Source: Acanthosoma haemorrhoidale (taxonomy: Eukaryota > Arthropoda > Insecta > Hemiptera > Acanthosomatidae). From it: 64,000 bases of DNA. Positions 60,285 to 64,000 of this stretch are shown in pieces (positions within the stretch are counted from its first letter, which is position 1; every line of letters starts with the position of its first letter). The translations under genes and the position numbers were made by a program. The stretch covers positions 149,683,405-149,747,404 of the forward strand of contig OV884012.1 in the NCBI GenBank assembly GCA_930367205.1, written 5' to 3'. The notes below the pieces were generated by a model, which was not told where the DNA came from, searched no databases, and saw nothing but the letters and a program-made list of their open reading frames with translations.

Positions 60285-60573
60285 CTATGAATATCCAACA
60301 ATGGACGAGCTTGCTGCACAGTTAATGTTTGCTTTGACTCATTTTGGATTGAGAAGTGTAATCGGAATTGGTGTTGGAGCCGGAGGGAATATCCTGGCGA
60401 GGTTTGCTCTCAACAACCCTGACAAGATGGAAGCTCTTGTTCTCATAAATGTAGTTTCTACACAAGCGGGCTGGATCGAATGGGGATATCAAAAGCTTAA
60501 TGCACGCTATCTTAGGTCTAAGGGTATGACCCAGGGAGTTCTAGATTATCTCATGTGGCACCATTTTGGCAGG
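60285..60573 (+). CDS. MESK2: NDRG coding exon 5 (nucleophile-elbow region)
   Basis: Acceptor TTTTTTGCAG, donor GGCAGG|GTAAAT. It is 289 nt, entering in phase 2 and leaving in phase 0. It encodes YEYPTMDELAAQL, then the segment corresponding to the nucleophile elbow of alpha/beta hydrolases. This reads GIGVGAGGNIL, with Gly/Ala where hydrolases have the catalytic Ser of G-x-S-x-G, so the protein should lack hydrolase activity, as is known for the family. It continues through NPDKMEALVLINVVS, GWIEWGYQKLNARYLRSKGM and LDYLMWHHFGR, all strongly NDRG-like. Confidence 0.95.
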
Positions 60574-61053
60574 GTAAATGTCTGATACTTTTAAATTAAC
60601 ACTATACAAAATATATGTAATTATTCGTTTTTTCTTAACTGATCCATATAACTAGCTACCTAACATTAAAATTTGTCATTGTATAATAATTTCTTATATT
60701 TGCTCTAATAGTAATGGGGGATTCAGAGCAGACATAATGTAGGCTCCTGTTGAGTTTTTAAAGGTCCTTTTAAACTGTCACTTGGTATATTGATTTAGGA
60801 GCCTACTTTTTTCACATACTTCCCAAAATTATATCTTAACCTATTATTAATAGCTAGCTTACAGTCATCTTAGATCAACTAGTTTACAATAATTTATATA
60901 TACAAACAATTAATAAAAATTTTGGAAGCAGTGTTCCTAGACTAAGTGACAGTCTAAACTCATTGCCTGTAGATAAATTACATCTTTACAATACGATTGA
61001 AAATTATGAAAACCTTACCACAAAGTATTACTCATTAGCAATACAATTTACAG

Positions 61054-61320
61054 GGAACAGAAGAGAGAAATCACGATTTGGTTCAAGTTTATAGAAATTA
61101 TTTTGAGCACCGTGTACAGCCTGGTAACTTGGCCTTATTTATTGATTCGTATATTCGACGAAGCGACTTGAATATGACTCGAACCTTAGAGCCAAACAAG
61201 AAGGAATGCCTCACCCTTTCAATGCCGGTCATGAACATCACAGGGGCTTTGAGTCCACATGTCGATGATACAGTCACACTTAACTCACGTCTTGACCCCA
61301 CCAATTCCTCATGGATGAAG
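61054..61320 (+). CDS. MESK2: NDRG coding exon 6
   Basis: Acceptor ACAATTTACAG, donor ATGAAG|GTTAGT. It is 267 nt and phase 0 at both ends (89 residues). It encodes EERNHDLVQVYRNYFEH, the cap-region helix with AYIxR-like SYIRRSDLN, then MPVMNITGALSPHVDDTV and the conserved RLDPTNSSWMK. These blocks match the second half of the NDRG core. The Lys/Glu-rich linker (TLEPNKKEC) is a variable region in the family. Confidence 0.95.
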
Positions 61321-62682
61321 GTTAGTATATACTCAAAATTATTTTTATTTTCTTGGTAAAATTTAATAATATTAGCATTTTAAGAACATCTTGCCTGTCC
61401 AAACATTAAGCTAAAAACTTATTTTTTTTTACAATAATCTTCAGGGGTTCGGAAACGTACAAGACTGGCTTATATGAATAATAAGTTGTCAATACTGAAC
61501 CCCTACAAGATGATGGGCCATTTTTGATAATATTTACTCTACTTATTGGTGTGCAAAATTGGAGTGCGTGTTATACGCCGTCTGGATTTCAATCATTGAT
61601 CCTTTTCTTATCAGTTAAAAAAAAGTAGACTATCATAAGTTTGTTCTCTTTGGTTACTAATCACAATTACCTTTCCCTATGTTCAGAAAAATTACATTTG
61701 TTGTTCTTTTATCGATTTTAATAAAATAAATACAATCAATTTGTCAATCCTTTCACTTTTCAATTTGCTAATAAGCCCAAATAGGATTCATTTTCATATC
61801 CCTTGAAACTATTAGTCAGTGTTATCTATCTCTTTCTCCTCCATTCCATTTTGTTGAACTTGGAACTCCTCTATGACATCATCCTTTTCTTATTGTGCTC
61901 TCTGAAAAGTCGGATATGCCACTAGATCACTGAACTATAAAGATTGGTGGTCCATCGAGCACACTATGTTGACATCACAGACTGAGCCTCTCTACCAATG
62001 TTTCTCTTTTCGGAGCCAGTTGGCTTTTCTAAATAGTTGTTTACCAATTTTTTCGCTTAGCTCTCTTTTCAACAAATATTTAGCAAAAATGTTATATTTC
62101 TCTTTGTGTGAATTAGCATACCAAAATTAGTTATAGCTCAAAACTATTTTTTTTTCATTTCTAAGTCGATTCATTTCAGACAAATGGTCATGGCTTGAAA
62201 TTATTCAGAAAATTACACATCCCCCTGCAAGAATACTGCATGTTTTAAACTTCAAAATTATTTTTCTCCAAAAGAGGAACAAGTGACATTTTGTATTTCT
62301 TCTGTGGATCTTCAGTTATGATTTTAGTTTCCCCCCCCCTTGTATTTATTGTTACTATTTTTTACTGAATTCTTAATTTAAATTTTAACTCCAATTTATT
62401 TATTTATAAATTTCTTCTAGAGAAAAATAAGCAATTATTGTAAAAAATTTAAATTAAATAGTAGCTTTTATATTTTTTAGCATTTAACAATTTTCCAGAT
62501 ATTAGCATTTTGGGCCAAATCGCCTTGTTTAAAAGTTCTGTACTTTAAAAATGGGCAACACTTTATGCCAATTGAATCTGTGTCAATTGAACAAACCCTT
62601 CCGACCCTAGCTAGAATTGATGAATAGAGGCGTAAAAACAAAATTAAGATAAATAATAACAGCAGTTCAATTTTTATTTTAG

Positions 62683-62767
62683 ATATCTGACTGCGGAATG
62701 GTTTTAGAAGAACAACCTAACAAAATTAGTGAAGCGCTTCGTCTCTTCTTGCAAGGCCTGGGATATG
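62683..62767 (+). CDS. MESK2: NDRG coding exon 7 (partial gene continues right)
   Basis: Acceptor TTTTTATTTTAG, donor TATG|GTAAGT. It is 85 nt, entering in phase 0 and leaving in phase 1. It encodes ISDCGMVLEEQPNKISEAL and RLFLQGLGY, the last conserved strand and helix of the NDRG core. No further coding exon is visible from 62768 to 64000, so the C-terminal Ser/Thr-rich tail must lie outside. Confidence 0.93.
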
Positions 62768-64000
62768 GTAAGTTCTAATGGCAAACTTACATTTCGGCTA
62801 GTCTCTTTAAATAGGTTTACCTAAGTTAAATTTTAACAAAACTCAAATTGATATTGATATTCAATGTTATTTGCTTTTAAAAATGATGCCTTAATGAGTT
62901 AAATATTATGTTTATAAAAACAAATGTTGAGATTTGAAGCCTTCTAAAGATTTATATACGAGTTTGTGTTGTTTAAAAGCCTTTATGTTTGTTTAATTAA
63001 TGTTCATAAACTGTTATTTCCAAAATTAAATTTATACTTACATGCATATATGTGTAAAGTGAGAGAGAATTGGGGAGAGGAAGAATTAAAAAAAGTACTT
63101 TTTATTTTCTTCATATATTATAATCAATATATTGCTATAATATGTTGTGTATGAAAATATAAGCTTGCTCTGTTGTATGTAGTGTTTCTGTGTTAACATT
63201 TTGAAATGCTCTCTACGTATAATAACCGTAAATATCTATCACTTAGGGCATAAACATGGCAAACCTTCATGATCTAATTCACATATACACCTCACATTAT
63301 TATCTCTAAGTTCTAATGTTCATCACATTAATTGTAGTTAAATATTCATGCGTCATTCCCATTCATGGCTTTAGCAAGCATGAAGCATATTAGAATTCCC
63401 AAATATGTATTACGCTCATATGCAGAGCTTTACCATTTTTATTTGCTTTGATTTTGCTGAAACATTTATAATTAGAAGAATTGTGACTTAGATAGATTAA
63501 TAATATGGCTTATAAATATTTAATTTGTTTATTTGTCTTTGTAAACTATAAAACATTTTGCACATAATATCTAAAAATTAAAACTATTTGTATATGCAAA
63601 GTTTTTTTTGTATGGGACTATAGTGTACTTGGCTTACATTATGAAACAGAGATTTGTTCAATTAGTATGGGAACTGGCATTTTCACGAGTTGAACACAAT
63701 GTTTTTCATACGGAAATAAAACAATAAATTGCTTTTATACAACAAATCACAATTATTTGTTATTAAAAAAGCATACCTATCATTAGGGTGAGGTAAAGTA
63801 CTTTACCGCAAGTATTAAAATGTTTTTAAGTTTAAGAAACGCCACCACGTGGTCCATTTGTTAGCCTACTGTAAAGTTCTTTGGTGCATTAGTGCAAACA
63901 TTTTTACCAATTATATCCAATAAAACAACTTTTAAACGCAATTGTCCTGGAATGTGCACTTGCCGGCTGGCAAACCATTGTGAACTAGGATGCAAAGCAC
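62768..64000 (+). other. NDRG intron 7, start; nothing else identified
   Basis: AT-rich DNA after the exon 7 donor. I see no further coding exon with conserved NDRG sequence, and no recognisable repeat. Confidence 0.6.

Larger units (their letters stand above)
8119..62767 (+). other. MESK2: NDRG-family gene, span of the coding exons in this window (3' end outside)
   Basis: Seven coding exons join with compatible phases and no internal stop: 8119-8306, 8884-8928, 58288-58487, 59437-59557, 60285-60573, 61054-61320 and 62683-62767. Together they give 1195 nt (about 398 residues). All introns are GT-AG. The product belongs to the N-myc downstream-regulated (NDRG) family, called MESK2 in Drosophila. 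These are cytoplasmic or membrane-associated proteins with an alpha/beta-hydrolase fold but no hydrolase active site, linked to stress, differentiation and signalling. The last exon seen ends in the conserved LFLQGLGY helix, so only the C-terminal tail should lie past 64000. The intron from 8929 to 58287 is about 49.4 kb; the others are 0.6-1.4 kb. Confidence 0.9.

Noticed and set aside
1..64000. CRISPR arrays, rRNA genes, bacterial operons or phage
   Set aside because: Nothing in the window supports them; the only tandem array is the minisatellite at 12.6 kb, which has no spacer structure.

Overview
This is a piece of an AT-rich animal genome, almost certainly an insect. It has spliced genes with long introns, an R2D2-type dsRNA-binding protein (an insect RNAi factor), Jockey-clade LINEs, mariner elements and tRNA-derived SINE-like sequences. 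I lean to a hemimetabolous (perhaps hemipteran) insect from the large intron and repeat mix, with low confidence.

Layout. 1-1.7 kb: an unrecognised minus-strand ORF and a broken mariner transposase. 1.8-2.8 kb: one intact, intronless gene with two double-stranded-RNA-binding domains, best read as r2d2-like. 2.8-6.9 kb: AT-rich intergenic DNA with a possible LINE remnant. 6.9 kb to the right edge: one plus-strand gene of the NDRG family (Drosophila MESK2; NDRG1-4 in vertebrates). It has a possible 5' UTR exon ending at 7171, an N-terminal coding exon at 8119-8306 and a 45-nt exon at 8884-8928. After an intron of about 49.4 kb come five more coding exons (58288-62767). All seven coding exons join with consistent phase and give about 398 residues. 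The 3' end lies beyond the window.

The 49-kb intron is a repeat trap. It holds at least seven copies of one Jockey-clade LINE in both orientations, two fragments of another non-LTR reverse transcriptase, a decayed gag-like reading frame, a possible piggyBac piece, four mariner-type elements with paired terminal repeats, an inverted pair of 0.7-0.8 kb repeats (one carrying a nested insertion with a 10-bp target-site duplication), a foldback element, a minisatellite, a 250-bp direct repeat and several SINE-like sequences. Every transposase or RT frame read here is broken.

The most useful leads are the giant intron, two phase-neutral small exons (8884-8928, and a candidate at 10008-10055 beside a CpG-dense block that could be an internal promoter), the foldback at 39.3-39.9 kb, the nested insertion at 50.6 kb, and a mariner element ending about 60 bp before an NDRG exon. 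I found no convincing new enzymatic or defence system, CRISPR array, rRNA gene or functional tRNA gene.
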